From NCBI GenBank assembly GCA_000226015.1, contig JH156130.1, positions 38,651 to 67,013 on the forward strand: 28,363 bases of DNA, given 5' to 3'. The position numbers and the translations under genes were made by a program. The notes under the pieces were generated by a model that was not told the origin of the DNA, searched no databases, and worked only from the letters and a program-made list of their open reading frames with translations. Source of the stretch: Mnemiopsis leidyi (Eukaryota; Ctenophora; Tentaculata; Lobata; Bolinopsidae). The stretch's first letter is position 1. Each line of letters starts with the position of its first letter. Shown in pieces: positions 17,942 to 28,363 of the stretch.

Positions 17942-18384
17942 CTTGTCCCATGGAGAGCGCTGGATCGGTGCACTGCAAATTGTAGTCGTACCGCTGCAGG
18001 TTTAAGGACCGAGCAAGTAGTGTGCTGACAAAGGAAAAACGGGGATTATGTAACTTCAGGATAATACTCCCAGTGGCCCGGAGCTGTTACGACAGGTGGC
18101 ATTACAAATTTATTAGGTGCTCAACCTCATCCAGTGTCACCATCACCGTAATACCGCCCCGAGACACAAGAACCCCACCGAACCTCCTGAGTCTGAGTTT
18201 TTGCCGGGGCCCTTCTTGCAGCGTCACAGCTGGCTCTTGCTGGAACCCCTCTCCTGGGACTGGTTGCTTCATCTGTATGCTATACTGGAACTTATGCTGT
18301 ATGCTTAATCGGGAATTCCTCATCCGTCGGGAGATCTAGTCTTTATATAATGAGATCGCGCGCTGCGCTTACACACGTGCAACA

Positions 18385-18537
18385 GCGTGTAAGCTGGCAC
18401 AGTTTTGTGTGTAGTGTAACACGTGTGTTGGCGTGTAAGCTGGCACAGTGTTGTGTGTAACACGTGTGTTGGCGTGTAAGCTGGCACAGTGTTGTGTGTA
18501 ACACGTGTGTTGGCGTGTAAGCTGGCACAGTGTTGTG
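18385..18537. repeat. 41-bp minisatellite containing ACACGTGT
   Basis: Four units begin at 18385 (46 bp, with a 5-bp insertion), 18431, 18472 and 18513 (truncated). Each starts gcgtgtaagctggcacagtg; the full ones end cacgtgtgttg. Like the array at 2118-2386 it is built round CACGTG, but the units are otherwise unrelated. The open minus frames through it are a by-product. Confidence 0.93.
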
Positions 18538-18579
18538 CTTGGTGGAAACACAGCTGAAGTCACCTATAGTCCCCATTGT

Positions 18580-21500
18580 AAACCGTTCACAAAACCTGGC
18601 TCATTATCCAGCTAATGTGCTGACTCTGAGAACGATCTATCCTTTGTGCCGTGATAAATTGTAACTTAATAGTGTTGTTTGTGTAGAAAATTACAAGATA
18701 ATAATTATAATATTACTACCTCAAACTGTTTTCATCTAATCAGCACTTGCATATCGTTCCAAGTTCACAAACGACGAAGAAACAGGGTCTTCGTCCCTCT
18801 CTGGATATATAAATGGACCGCCGGGGCTGGGCCGTAAAATAAAACTGGAGCCCTTTGCTTAAAAGACTTGCCGAAGGGAAAAACAGTAATACTGCCCTTC
18901 TAATAGCGAAACTAGCATGTGATTAGCCCAAAACATACTTTGATTAAAGGGAAAATGCCATAATATCAATACTTGGTGGTACAGGACATTTTTGTGCCGC
19001 CTCGGTATGTGCCCAAATTTTTTGATCGGTTATCTCTAGAATCAACTGTCGTCTCGAGACTAAAGACCTGGACTTCTAGTCTATTTATCAAACTTTACAG
19101 CTCGGATCAAAAGTCGGGATAAAAGGGAGAATCTCGCCGCTCTGGCTTCCTGCATCACGGAGTCTACCTAGGATTGTTTGCAGTTGGTGAAATTCAATTT
19201 CTTCCACTTCACCAAGCTCGAATTTCAACAAAAAAGGCTTTGAACGTACGTGTTGCTGTTAACACATAGAAAAATAATTGGCAAAAACAACCCTGGAAAG
19301 AAAAAAAGATTTACAGTCAAGGGTACAAATGGAAGTTCAGGAACCAGATGTAAAGATTTCAATTAAACTGTGGAGAAGTGCACACATAACACTCTTATAG
19401 GAACCATGTGTGAACTGTATGGAAGGGGGCGGAAAACTAAATGTCTCATTAGCGCTGTGAGTTAGAGCGGGTGGGCATGATGTCGTGTTTCACTTTCAGC
19501 AAATAGATTAACGTTCGCGTTACCCTACACCCACTCTACTGTTTCAACTAATAGATTTATATAGTTGACGGTATCACCCGTTATACTTTCAAAGACAAAA
19601 AAGCTTTTAATGCCTCGCCCCATTAGGCGAAATGTGAGATTTTTAATGCATCTGCCAATCTCATATTCTCGGGCGGCCAGTTACTGGAGGCACATTTCAA
19701 GACATTCTATGATCTTCAACGGGTAAAATATAATTTTTCTGCCAAAGTCTATAGAATTTGTAAAGAGCTATAAATGTTCAGGTATGGTGCAGAAAAGTTG
19801 AATATTTTTTTACTTTAACTTCTGGGTAACAAGGGTCTTACAATTAAATGACTTCATTAGAAAATAAGAACACTATAAAAATATTAGAAATTTGTTGATT
19901 TGTCTCCAATAAAACGTTATTTTCAAAGCGGCTAAAATTGTTTCACTGAGTTTCGATCCTGATTTCAACAAATCTTTAATGGAGCAAATGTTGCCGTTAA
20001 GAAATAGTTCATTTCGAAAAACCTTACATAAAAACCCTAACAAACTTAACATAAAAACATCATCATCAATTAAAGAGTGATTTCAGTGTCACACTGCATG
20101 CCATCGATTATCGACGTATCGTCAGGATGCAGCAAAATTTCCTAACTGTGAAATCAGTTACGTTAACTTCGCTAGATATTTGCGTATTTACAGGCTACCA
20201 GTCATTCGGCTTAAGTTTGGATTTCCTATGAAGCTTGTCAGACTGATGCCCAATTGCATCCGTAAGAAGCAACTAGAACTCGAATTTCCGACGCAATAGT
20301 GGATCTTGGCCACGAAAATGCGACGAAAACTGGAAAACGAGAGTGGAAAGATTGGGATAACCCCCAAGCTGGTGTCGTATGGAAGCTGTCGCAGAAATAT
20401 TCACGGAGCGAGCATGGGCGACATTTTTAACTTGGAAGAACGCAATTCTTGATTGGCACGTAATATTGGTAAATTTGCGGCTGTTTTTGATGTATTGAAA
20501 TAGGGAAATAGTAACGCCGCCCAGCCCTCAAGCCAATCAAGGAACGATCTTAGAATCACGTCAAGCACAGGACCCTTCATTTTCAGTAATTACAGTAATC
20601 ATTTGAAAGGCATGTTCTCAATCAGAATCTTGAATCGCCACATCCGTTGATCGGTTAAAAACCTAGAATGTTGAGGTAAAGGGTAAAAGTCTTAGAATAA
20701 ACGACAGAATGGATCAAACCAAACACCTCCTTGAAATGTTAAGCTACACAATGCAGATAAACGAAAATAATTCTGTTTTTTATAGGCATTTCAATGATTA
20801 CTTTATTTATTGACATTACTGGCGAGTAGAATTAAAAAATAATGACAGTTTTTAGCTTACTATTCCTGATCTGAAAGTGAAACTCTAAATGATTTTTACA
20901 CTTTGCTTTGAAATTTATCTATTAAATTTCTAAGTCATTAAATTATTCTCCACAAAAATCGCTTCTCAGGTTTTTAATAAATTATTCGACTCTGATATTA
21001 AAGTACCCGCGACTAATATCAATATTGATTAAAAGTCACGTTTATTTCATTAAAGAACTTTGACAGTATAAAAGACTTCGGACAAAATTGTAAAGCTTTT
21101 ATTTCTTTATTTCACAGGCAGAGTCTTTATGCAGAACTTTATATTTCAGATGGCTGCAGACAACTTAGACTTTGACCATAACTAGACTCATATACAGATC
21201 AATACTTTGAATCGAACCTGCATTATTTTAAAACTAAGACGTCATATGCAGAATCTAAGATGTGGAGTGCGAGATACATTTGGTGTCGGTGGTACCTGCT
21301 CCACATCTTCCATTGGTCACTTTAGAATTCTGGTTATGTAAACGTAAGTGTACGAGGGGCTCTAATGAGCTCTCTTGAACCATAATTGTCCAAAATTCCT
21401 CCCACAAATGGTCTGATTTAAATTTAAAAGGCTGTTAAAATACCACAATCCATTTTCGACCACTCCCTTACTGAAATGTGGTGCTTACTTCAATACACCT

Positions 21501-23400
21501 TAGACTAAGCCTTCCATGAAACAGTTTTACAATCTAGCCCATAAAGTGCACTTCTAGAAAGCTTTAAGCAGAACGCACAAATATCGCCTCATGTCAGTTG
21601 ATTGAGATTGCCTTGTAGGAGCTTTACGTCAATCACCGTTCCAACCATTCATGCTTTTTTGTGACCACTTAAGTGCCATACCTTTAACTGCTTAGTAAGA
21701 TTTTGCTTGAACATTTAAGCTTATTATTGTAGTCATGGGGGTTCGTTAAATGCTACATTCTGACAATCTGCATTGTGTAGTTGTAACTGCTTTTATAATT
21801 GTGACTGCTTTTATAATTGCATATTTTCGACTGCTTTTTAACATCGCATAATTGAGACTGCTCGATATATTTATCGAGATGTTTTGAATGGTCAGAAAAC
21901 ATTTTACGTAGATGGATCGAACTTTTCATAATCGCGGCAAAGCTTTTCGACCTAAATTTTTCAATGTACCACAGAAAAAGTCTGTATTCCGAATAACCAT
22001 AGACTTTCAGTAAGAAAGCACCGGTTTATTACACTGATCGATCCTTTACTGTAAGCATTATGTATGCTGGTTATCCTGCTACACATGAGAGCTGTTATCT
22101 AAATTGACGTTGTAACTTGGTCGGTCGAAAAAAGGATAAACAACTTCCCACAATGCTAATAATATATTTTTTGTTATATCTATGATTTTATCATGAATTT
22201 CGTAAAACTATAGATCATTGACATTATCATCATGATCATTCATCTATCATTTTGTTACACTTATTTTTTATTGCGATAATGCAATAGTAAAACCAACTGT
22301 CCGTATGCTGCGTAGTTGTTCCAAATTTTACCTAGCTACGCAAAAATTAGAACAGTCAGTGTTGTTGTGTGTCCAGCTTGTTGATGCAAAACTATCATTT
22401 GGGAAAGACAAGCCAGACCAAATTGAAAATCATTTACAATGTCATGGCCCACTGTTATGCTTGCTTATTACCTATTTACACTTTTATCCCATAGTGGCAA
22501 AGTACTCAACAAATATGAATCGAATCATTTTAACTTCAGAACATCGATAGGTTGAGCTATGCATATAATTGTCTGTTAAATTGTGACAAGTTTTGCAACA
22601 ATCTGAATTTAAGACACTAGTCGCTTCGGAAGCTATTAAGTCAACCATCAGTTAACTTCCGAAATATTTGATAACTACTTTAAAATCAACATTTAATTTA
22701 TAACCATGCTCCATAGAGTACTGACTTTGATCTAAGATAGAACTAATAACTACAACTAAAATCTGTAGGTTTTGTGACATAATCGTATAACTTCAACAGC
22801 GTCATTTCTAGTACCCTCAAATTAGTAAAGATAATTTGTGACGCGGCCGGCCCCTCACATCTGCTCAGCTGTACACTTGTGCTGTTGTGACCAGTGACCA
22901 ATGACTCTCTTTTCTTTGTCGGTGCACTCAGCAGTTTCTTGTACCCTTAAAGTTCGGGATGAAGGTTTATATCAGGCAGCAATATGGCCACATGGCTTAA
23001 CTTTACGTAGACGTATTGAGTGGGAGTTATGACTGTTTTTAAATGTGCTATTTAAGTATGGAATACTGACGTTACTGATTCAAATTAGAGATCATTAATA
23101 CTATTACTATTGGTTTTTGCAAAATATAGGCCAGGTTTTTACCTTATCATGATGGAAAATATTAAAAAATTTCGATAAAAAGACATAAAGCAACGACTAT
23201 ACTAATATTGAGGTAGTTAGCAGAATTTTAGATTAAAAAACAGATTAACTTAGATTAAAACAGAATTAAAGCAACAAATTTCCTCGACGGGACACAAGAA
23301 AACAACAAAAACACTAGCCGAACATCAAGCCCCGAACAAAACCCCCTCCAGCCTCCTCAAGCAGTAGATAATGAACCAGATGAGCGCGCTAAGTAGGTAT
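18580..23400. other. AT-rich intergenic region, no recognised gene
   Basis: About 4.8 kb with stops in all frames. Small items: a TATATAA match near 18806, an unexplained 54-codon frame at 20266-20430, an 18-bp direct repeat (tgactgcttttataattg-like) near 21781-21840, and an 81-codon frame at 22305-22550 of unknown meaning. No RNA gene was found. Confidence 0.5.
20266..20430 (+). other. Small protein-like open frame, possible exon or element remnant
   Basis: Between two stops the plus strand reads 54 codons including WKDWDNPQAGVVWKLSQKYS. The composition is balanced and unlike the AT-rich surroundings, but there is no ATG, no family match I recognise and no certain splice sites. It could be chance, an exon, or a decayed mobile-element fragment. 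Confidence 0.2.
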
Positions 23401-24080
23401 TTAACCAAATAGGACACTCAAAGTTACCCGAACGTGTGGCGAACCCACTGGCAGATAAAAGGTTACATGATGGTGATCTCTCTCATCAGGCCAGCCCCAG
23501 GGGTAGGCGGATCTCAACCTCGTCATCCTCCCCGCTCATTGGCTCGGGGTACGTCACGTGATAAGGGATGCGGGTCACGTGACCAAAGCAAGGAGATATT
23601 GTGTCGCCGATCGGGAGTTAGAGGTCATCCTTCCGTAGAATGACGTGACTTTGATTGCGTTGATGACGATTTAAGGTGGAGGTGTATTGGTAACATCTGA
23701 GGGTGGGTTTTTTGGGAGGACGAAGTTGCTGTCGACGTTATTGACTATATTGATTACAAATCAGGGTGATGTAAAAAGGGGCGTACGGGTGATTGGAGCC
23801 GACTGAAGGTATCAAGATGGTCAGGTGCGAACAGATGCTGCGAATACCGCGAATACCTAACGGGGTTGGTCCTCCCCCGCTTCCTAGTGCGAATGAATTA
23901 GCACCGGTGACAAGAGCGCCGAGCGCGCAGGAGCTTTGTGGGTATTCAGCGGTAGATCGTGTTTTTGTGTTTTTAGATACACCTGCGACCACGTGTAAAT
24001 GTGGGAGACGTGCTGTGATTTCATGAGATTCACGTGCTTGTCGTGTATATCCACGTGTAATTGAGAGGCAGTGAAGATAC
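23400..24080. promoter_or_regulatory. GC-richer island with CCAAT box and GTCACGTGAC, candidate promoter
   Basis: ATTGG (reverse CCAAT) at 23538 is followed by GTCACGTGAT (23553-23562) and GTCACGTGAC (23574-23583), and further CACGTG sites occur near 23991, 24032 and 24052. The combination of CCAAT and E-boxes at this spacing is promoter-like. Two open frames (77 codons plus, 114 codons minus) overlap and neither shows a domain. Confidence 0.45.
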
Positions 24081-24958
24081 ATTCGGGGACAATCAGTTTG
24101 ATTTTGTTTTTAGAGCGAAATGTGAATATCAGTAGTGAAGACTTTAGACTTAGGGAGAGTAAAGTTTTAAATTTTTAGGCAAAAGAACGGATAAAAAGAA
24201 CGCCAATTTCCCGATTGATATCATGATTTACTTTTATTTTTGCCAAAAACGATTCTCACTAAAGATCCTTGTGTTTGATTAGCACTTACGAAATTCACCT
24301 ACCTGCAGCCACCTATAACAACATACTCAGACAAATGAAAAATTGCGAGGTGAAAAGTGGACTCAATTTAATCCTATCCTTAATGGACAAAACCTAAAAT
24401 AATCTTATTTTCCCATCCCGACGCTATACTTACAATGCCGAAACGCGATATTTCACAATTGCAATACAGATCACTGTATGGCAGTGCTAAATTTCGACAT
24501 ATCCATATCCTATCACCCTGCTGATCAAGCACTTAGCGAGTGATAACACTTCCCGAAGACCCCTAAAATTCTGCCCCAAATACTTTTCCCATAAGTCTTC
24601 CACGCTACATAATCCATTAAGAAGAACAGGCCTGTCTATGAGTTAGTCTAGTTATCTCAACCCTGCGGTCCAAATCGAGTCTAGTAGTTCATCTAGTTGA
24701 ATGAATAAGTCTCGCACCGTAACATAAATAGAGACAGATAAAAAAACATACATGTAGACACACTAAGCTTTAAAGTCAGTCCCAATTAGACAGAGATACA
24801 ACCCCAGAGTCCTGGAGGATCCTCGTCCTGCCTGGGATACCGGGGCTGACTCTAACTACCACAGCAACTGGCAACAAACAGTACTACAAACTCTTTACAC
24901 TGGGTTGTGGGGGTTATTATAGTACCTGTAAAAGAGGGGTAGCTCATCCCGTCATTCA

Positions 24959-25030
24959 CCAATCAGACAGTGACATCCCGTCTTCGAAACTGAGTCATGT
25001 GATCGAGATCACGTGATGGTTATCACGTGA
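24959..25030. promoter_or_regulatory. CCAAT box and three E-boxes at exact 14-bp period
   Basis: CCAATCAG at 24959 is followed by TCATGTGA (24995), TCACGTGA (25009) and TCACGTGA (25023). The 14-bp spacing is constant. This may be a promoter element with cooperative bHLH-zip sites, or a short tandem repeat. It abuts the probable LTR on its left. Confidence 0.5.
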
Positions 25031-25074
25031 TTCTTACCAGGTGGCATGTCCGGAACCGGGCTGAATCCTGCTCC

Positions 25075-25740
25075 TGTGAGTTGTAATAAATTTTTATATA
25101 GTGTTTGGAGAGCGTGTGTCAGTGGGGTCAGGAGAGTGAGAAAAAGATCAGTTCAGGGTTGGGTTGGGGCTAATTTTATTGAGAGTTTCATGATTGGATT
25201 AACGGACGCATAAATTATTGTTTCAATTAACCGAAATCAAGATCGCACGAAGAGACAAAAAGTCCAGTAGGTTATTGTAGGTTGTTTCCCTCCGGCAGAG
25301 GGAATCTCTGATTAGCCGAGCTAAGGCCCGGAAACCCTTTATACCGCCCAACTGTTTCTCTCTTTGAGACAGGACGAACGGAAGCCAACTTGGCGGGGAA
25401 TCCTGCGGGAAAACCAGAGTTGGACACCGTGAAGTCAGCTTCAGGATCAAGATCTCGGCTAAACGGAGGGGTTCAGTGCTAGAGCCTGAGTCCGGCAGAG
25501 ACTGGAGGTGACCCAGCATGCTCCAGAGATCCCTGCTGTCCCTCTGCACGACTGCACGTGCAGTTGGGACCATCTACATGGACCGGGCATGTCCACTGGA
25601 AGCGCCCACTTGGCGGCACCAGCATCCAACAACCAAGCCTTAGAACACACGTTCTGGGGTTAAAACCGCTGTTTCGTTAGTCCTTTGCTGAGGAACCCTC
25701 GCCATTCTGACAGCCAGCCTGACTAGTTTGTTTGGTAACA
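25075..25740 (-). mobile_element. Probable solo LTR of a retrotransposon
   Basis: On the minus strand the segment starts TGTTACC and ends CTCACA (TG...CA). It contains a TATA box (GGTATAAAGG, about 25334-25343) near the middle and an AATAAA about 170 bases beyond it. This gives the U3-R-U5 order expected of an LTR. The flanking pentamers GCTCC and TCTCC differ at one base and could be an aged 5-bp target duplication. No internal region, primer-binding site or second LTR is present. The open minus frames inside are not credible genes. Confidence 0.4.
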
Positions 25741-27800
25741 TCTCCACTGACATCATCCACCGGAATATACGTAACTATATGTATCTTGTTCATTGTGTTC
25801 TGCAACACATCCCCTTGTCAGGGTCGAGAGATACGGAGGGGGGAGCGAGAGAGGGCGAGAGCGGGTTGCTGACCAGTTAGAGTGGGTGTTAAACAGGAGA
25901 GAACTGAGATGTCACCCTGACACCGGCAGTGGGAGCCTGACACCTGGTCATAGTCCACTCTTCTCTACATCTCAGACATGTCAGGGAAGAGAGGAGGAGA
26001 GAGAGAGGTTTTGTAATGAGGAAACGGCCGGGAGAAGGTTGTTTGCATTCGTCAGTGGGTCACGGAAACTTTTGGTTGTTTGGTGTAATTGTGGTATCAG
26101 GTAGAGTACTTTTGCCAAGCTTTTAGGGTTGGAGTGTTGGTGTAATGGACGGTACTGTAGCACTCAGCCACAGTTAAACTTCACGGCTTCAGTATTCGGG
26201 ATCATATCTTCCAACAGTAAGACTTACTTTTGGGAAATACAAACTTCTTTGCGACTTGAAATAATGAAATATGTATGCAAAGTTAATTTATGGTGTGGCC
26301 CTTTGAACATATGTCAGCCGCATATGTTTGCACTTGCGGTTACTTACTCACTTAATCATCATCAAGAGGTTGGATTTTTCCATGTTAAATGCCACAAACG
26401 CAATCCTTAGACCACCACCAGCAGCAACAAAACCAACAAGACAAAAACACAACATCACTCAACCTAACAATCTAGCACAGAACACAAAAATACCAAGCAC
26501 ATCGGTCTTTACCAGGGCTGACAGAGAGAAACATATCCCCAAACACAAAGCACAACCCTGGGACTCCTGGAGCGTGAAGCACGAAGGGAGGTTGGCACCG
26601 AACACTTCCCCCCAACTTCCACCCTGCCGATCCAGGCCGGACCGACCCGGGACACGCTGCTCCACCAAGATCCATGTTAACAGGGCTAACTCCTTATGTA
26701 GCTAGCTCTCTGTGCTAGGTCCGGGATGCTCCCATAATTGTAGAGAATGGTACTCTAGTTAACGGCAGTACCCCCAGCTAACATATGTTTCTCTGTCCGG
26801 GCGTGCGACGTCCGGCTGTCGGTCGACTTGGTGTGCATGCTCGGTGTCTGTTGTGATACTTTCAACACTAAACACTAAATGATTTGAGCATGAAAGTCGT
26901 CCTGTCACTGTCTGATACAAAGTCAGTACAAAGTTCTAATCAATGTTTGTAGGTGACAATTCTGTCGGTTTATCAAAGGAAAAGGAACTTAGGTTTGAGA
27001 TATCTACGTTAAGGTTAGAACTTTAGAAGAGTATAAGATGGAAGTTTGATTTTGATGACATAAAATTAATGGGCAGAATGCAGAAGTTGTCATTATAATC
27101 TTTAAGCAAGTGAAACGCTGCTATTTCAATGTCAGCAAAAAGTGTATTTTTTTAAAAAGTTACGGTAAGAAAAAGATATTTTTGTGGAAAGGTCACAAAT
27201 ATCAACCAATGAGATACTAGAAAACAATGATTTCTAGATGGTTGTAAAACACTATACAACCAATTCCATAAACTCATAAATGCAGGTTGAATTTCATTTG
27301 ACAATACTCTGCATAGTAAGTGAGCATTGATCTCATTTGGCTAAATGAGTAATTTATTCAACGTGGCTTAACATTTTATGCTCATTTTAACAAATTTTGG
27401 GTTGATACCTACAATAAGGCTGTCAAAATCAACAATGCTCGTTTATAGATGATTGGTAATCATGCAGGGCGTTCTGATCACCTTTCTTTAGCACAAATTT
27501 CAAACTTCAAAGGTCATTCAAACTTTTATGAGCCTAATGTATAAAAGATTAATGCAGCAGTTTTGTATTGCTTATATCGCTCCCTGTTTTAGACTTTTAA
27601 GAATTGCACAAAGCTAGAGTATGATTCGTTTTACTACTTTCAACAGCACTATTATGCAAACAATTTGAGATCATGCAACTAAAAATTTAAAAACTTAATT
27701 CATTTTGCTGAAAGTAATTTGATAATTCATATATGGTGCCTCAAGACACGTGGACTCAGATTTCTTGAAATTTTGCGTCTGAATGCCAATCTAACTTTTC
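25741..27800. other. Intergenic, GC-richer to 26850, then AT-rich
   Basis: No gene recognised. Several frames of 60-125 codons overlap on both strands in 25790-26705 and lack motifs; one of them begins with TTG rather than ATG. A GC-rich block near 26540-26680 could be part of a mobile element. From 26870 on the DNA is AT-rich with frequent stops. Confidence 0.45.
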
Positions 27801-27832
27801 TTCTAGCTCAGGAATAAGGGGTCACCTAGGGG

Positions 27833-27842
27833 GTCACGTGAT
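27833..27842. promoter_or_regulatory. E-box GTCACGTGAT
   Basis: A single copy of the motif that recurs across the window, about 350 bases upstream of the FLYWCH-like frame. Confidence 0.35.
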
Positions 27843-28164
27843 ATTTTTTCGACTTCGAAACTATCAAATCGGATTCCTTGTCAAATTTTACTTGGAAATA
27901 CTCGTTGGCCGACAACCAGGCACCAAGGGATCTGAGCTACCAGGTCAAATTCCCACAGGGATCACATGCCCTAGCCGAATCAATGACTTATCAGATGTGA
28001 CGTAAGTCGGTGTCAGAGATCTAAGCCACCAGTAGGTGATGGAGATGTGCTTATCCCCACGATCTATGAGCTTTGTTTGTTGGAGGCATGTAAGAGTAAA
28101 ACCAGACCCCAGAGTAACATGTGGGAGGACTGATCAGCTGTTAATGTGTTGCCTGGACAATGGA

Positions 28165-28178
28165 TATATATGACGTCA
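28165..28178 (+). promoter_or_regulatory. TATA-like run and CRE palindrome
   Basis: TATATAT is followed directly by TGACGTCA, the full CRE palindrome, 14 bases before the ATG of the FLYWCH-like frame. The distance to the ATG is short for a TATA box with a leader, so either the start codon lies further on or these are coincidental. Confidence 0.35.
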
Positions 28179-28191
28179 TCGCATTTTCATC

Positions 28192-28353
28192 ATGCCTACC
28201 TTTTCCAAGTTTATCATCAGTCAGCGTGGAGCACAGCAGATCCTGGATTCCGACGGCTACATCTACTCCAGGAAGAAGAGCAGTGACACAGCGCTAACCT
28301 CAACCTGGAGATGTGCCAAGTACAACCCTCCTACGAATGTCACATCTACTTAA
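28192..28353 (+). pseudogene. FLYWCH-type zinc-finger-like fragment, probably frameshifted
   Basis: A 53-codon ATG frame contains RGAQQILDSDGYIYSRKK and then TWRCAKYNPP. This fits the FLYWCH start: a leader ending in I-S-x-R-G, then L-x-x-x-G-Y-x-Y, then W-x-C. The frame then leaves the pattern and stops. In the next frame the same DNA reads YECHIYLTLA, which supplies the expected second Cys, so a one-base shift near 28331 is likely. FLYWCH domains occur in DNA-binding proteins and in MULE-type transposons. The window ends before the His ligands. It could be an element remnant, an exon or a sequencing error. Confidence 0.55.
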
Positions 28354-28363
28354 CCCTAGCAGA

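Noticed and set aside
23738-24082. 114-codon minus frame and overlapping 77-codon plus frame
   Set aside because: Both arise in a GC-richer island; they overlap, and neither has motifs or splice support.
25223-25650. Minus frames of 116 and 63 codons
   Set aside because: They lie inside the probable LTR across its TATA box, so they are more likely non-coding regulatory DNA.
26129-26705. Overlapping frames of 93 and 125 codons on the plus strand
   Set aside because: The first begins with TTG, the two overlap, and neither shows a domain.
1-28363. CRISPR array or prokaryotic defence system
   Set aside because: The tandem repeats have no unique spacers, and the spliced exons show the DNA is from an animal.

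Overview
This window is nuclear DNA from an invertebrate animal. It is AT-rich and gene-sparse, with many minisatellites, GT-AG introns and tRNA-derived repeats, and no bacterial-style operon. The lineage cannot be fixed from the sequence. Most long open frames are chance frames in repeats or GC-rich islands. The real coding signal lies in short exons joined by phase-compatible splice sites.

Left part (1-2780): a 21-bp minisatellite at the edge, AT-rich non-coding DNA, a second minisatellite built around CACGTG, and a 46-bp tandem duplication. Centre (2783-11869, minus strand): one multi-exon gene of at least 13, probably 14, exons. Read from high to low coordinates it encodes an astacin (M12A) zinc metalloprotease: propeptide with an Asp-switch motif, furin-like RVKR site, catalytic domain with [12 protein letters not shown] and SIMHYG, then a ricin-B-like beta-trefoil lectin region, then a Cys-rich C-terminal part with an internally duplicated module I do not recognise. 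Exon phases agree at every junction of the 13-exon model. The signal-peptide exon was not found, and the 3' end is ambiguous between a stop codon and a strong splice donor. Introns hold a tRNA-derived SINE and a 65-bp tandem duplication that copies the end of an exon together with its donor.

Right part (11870-28363): no confident multi-exon gene. It holds a 15-bp minisatellite, AT-rich spacer, several GC-richer islands with TCACGTGA E-boxes (some with CCAAT boxes) that look like promoters, a 41-bp minisatellite, a probable solo LTR near 25.1-25.7 kb, and at the right edge a short FLYWCH-type zinc-finger-like reading frame behind a TATA-like and a CRE-like site.

The most notable points are the protease-plus-lectin-plus-unknown-repeat architecture, the exon-end/donor duplication, a probable extra lectin exon, and strong local over-representation of TCACGTGA (11 exact copies, where about 0.4 is expected under equal base frequencies).
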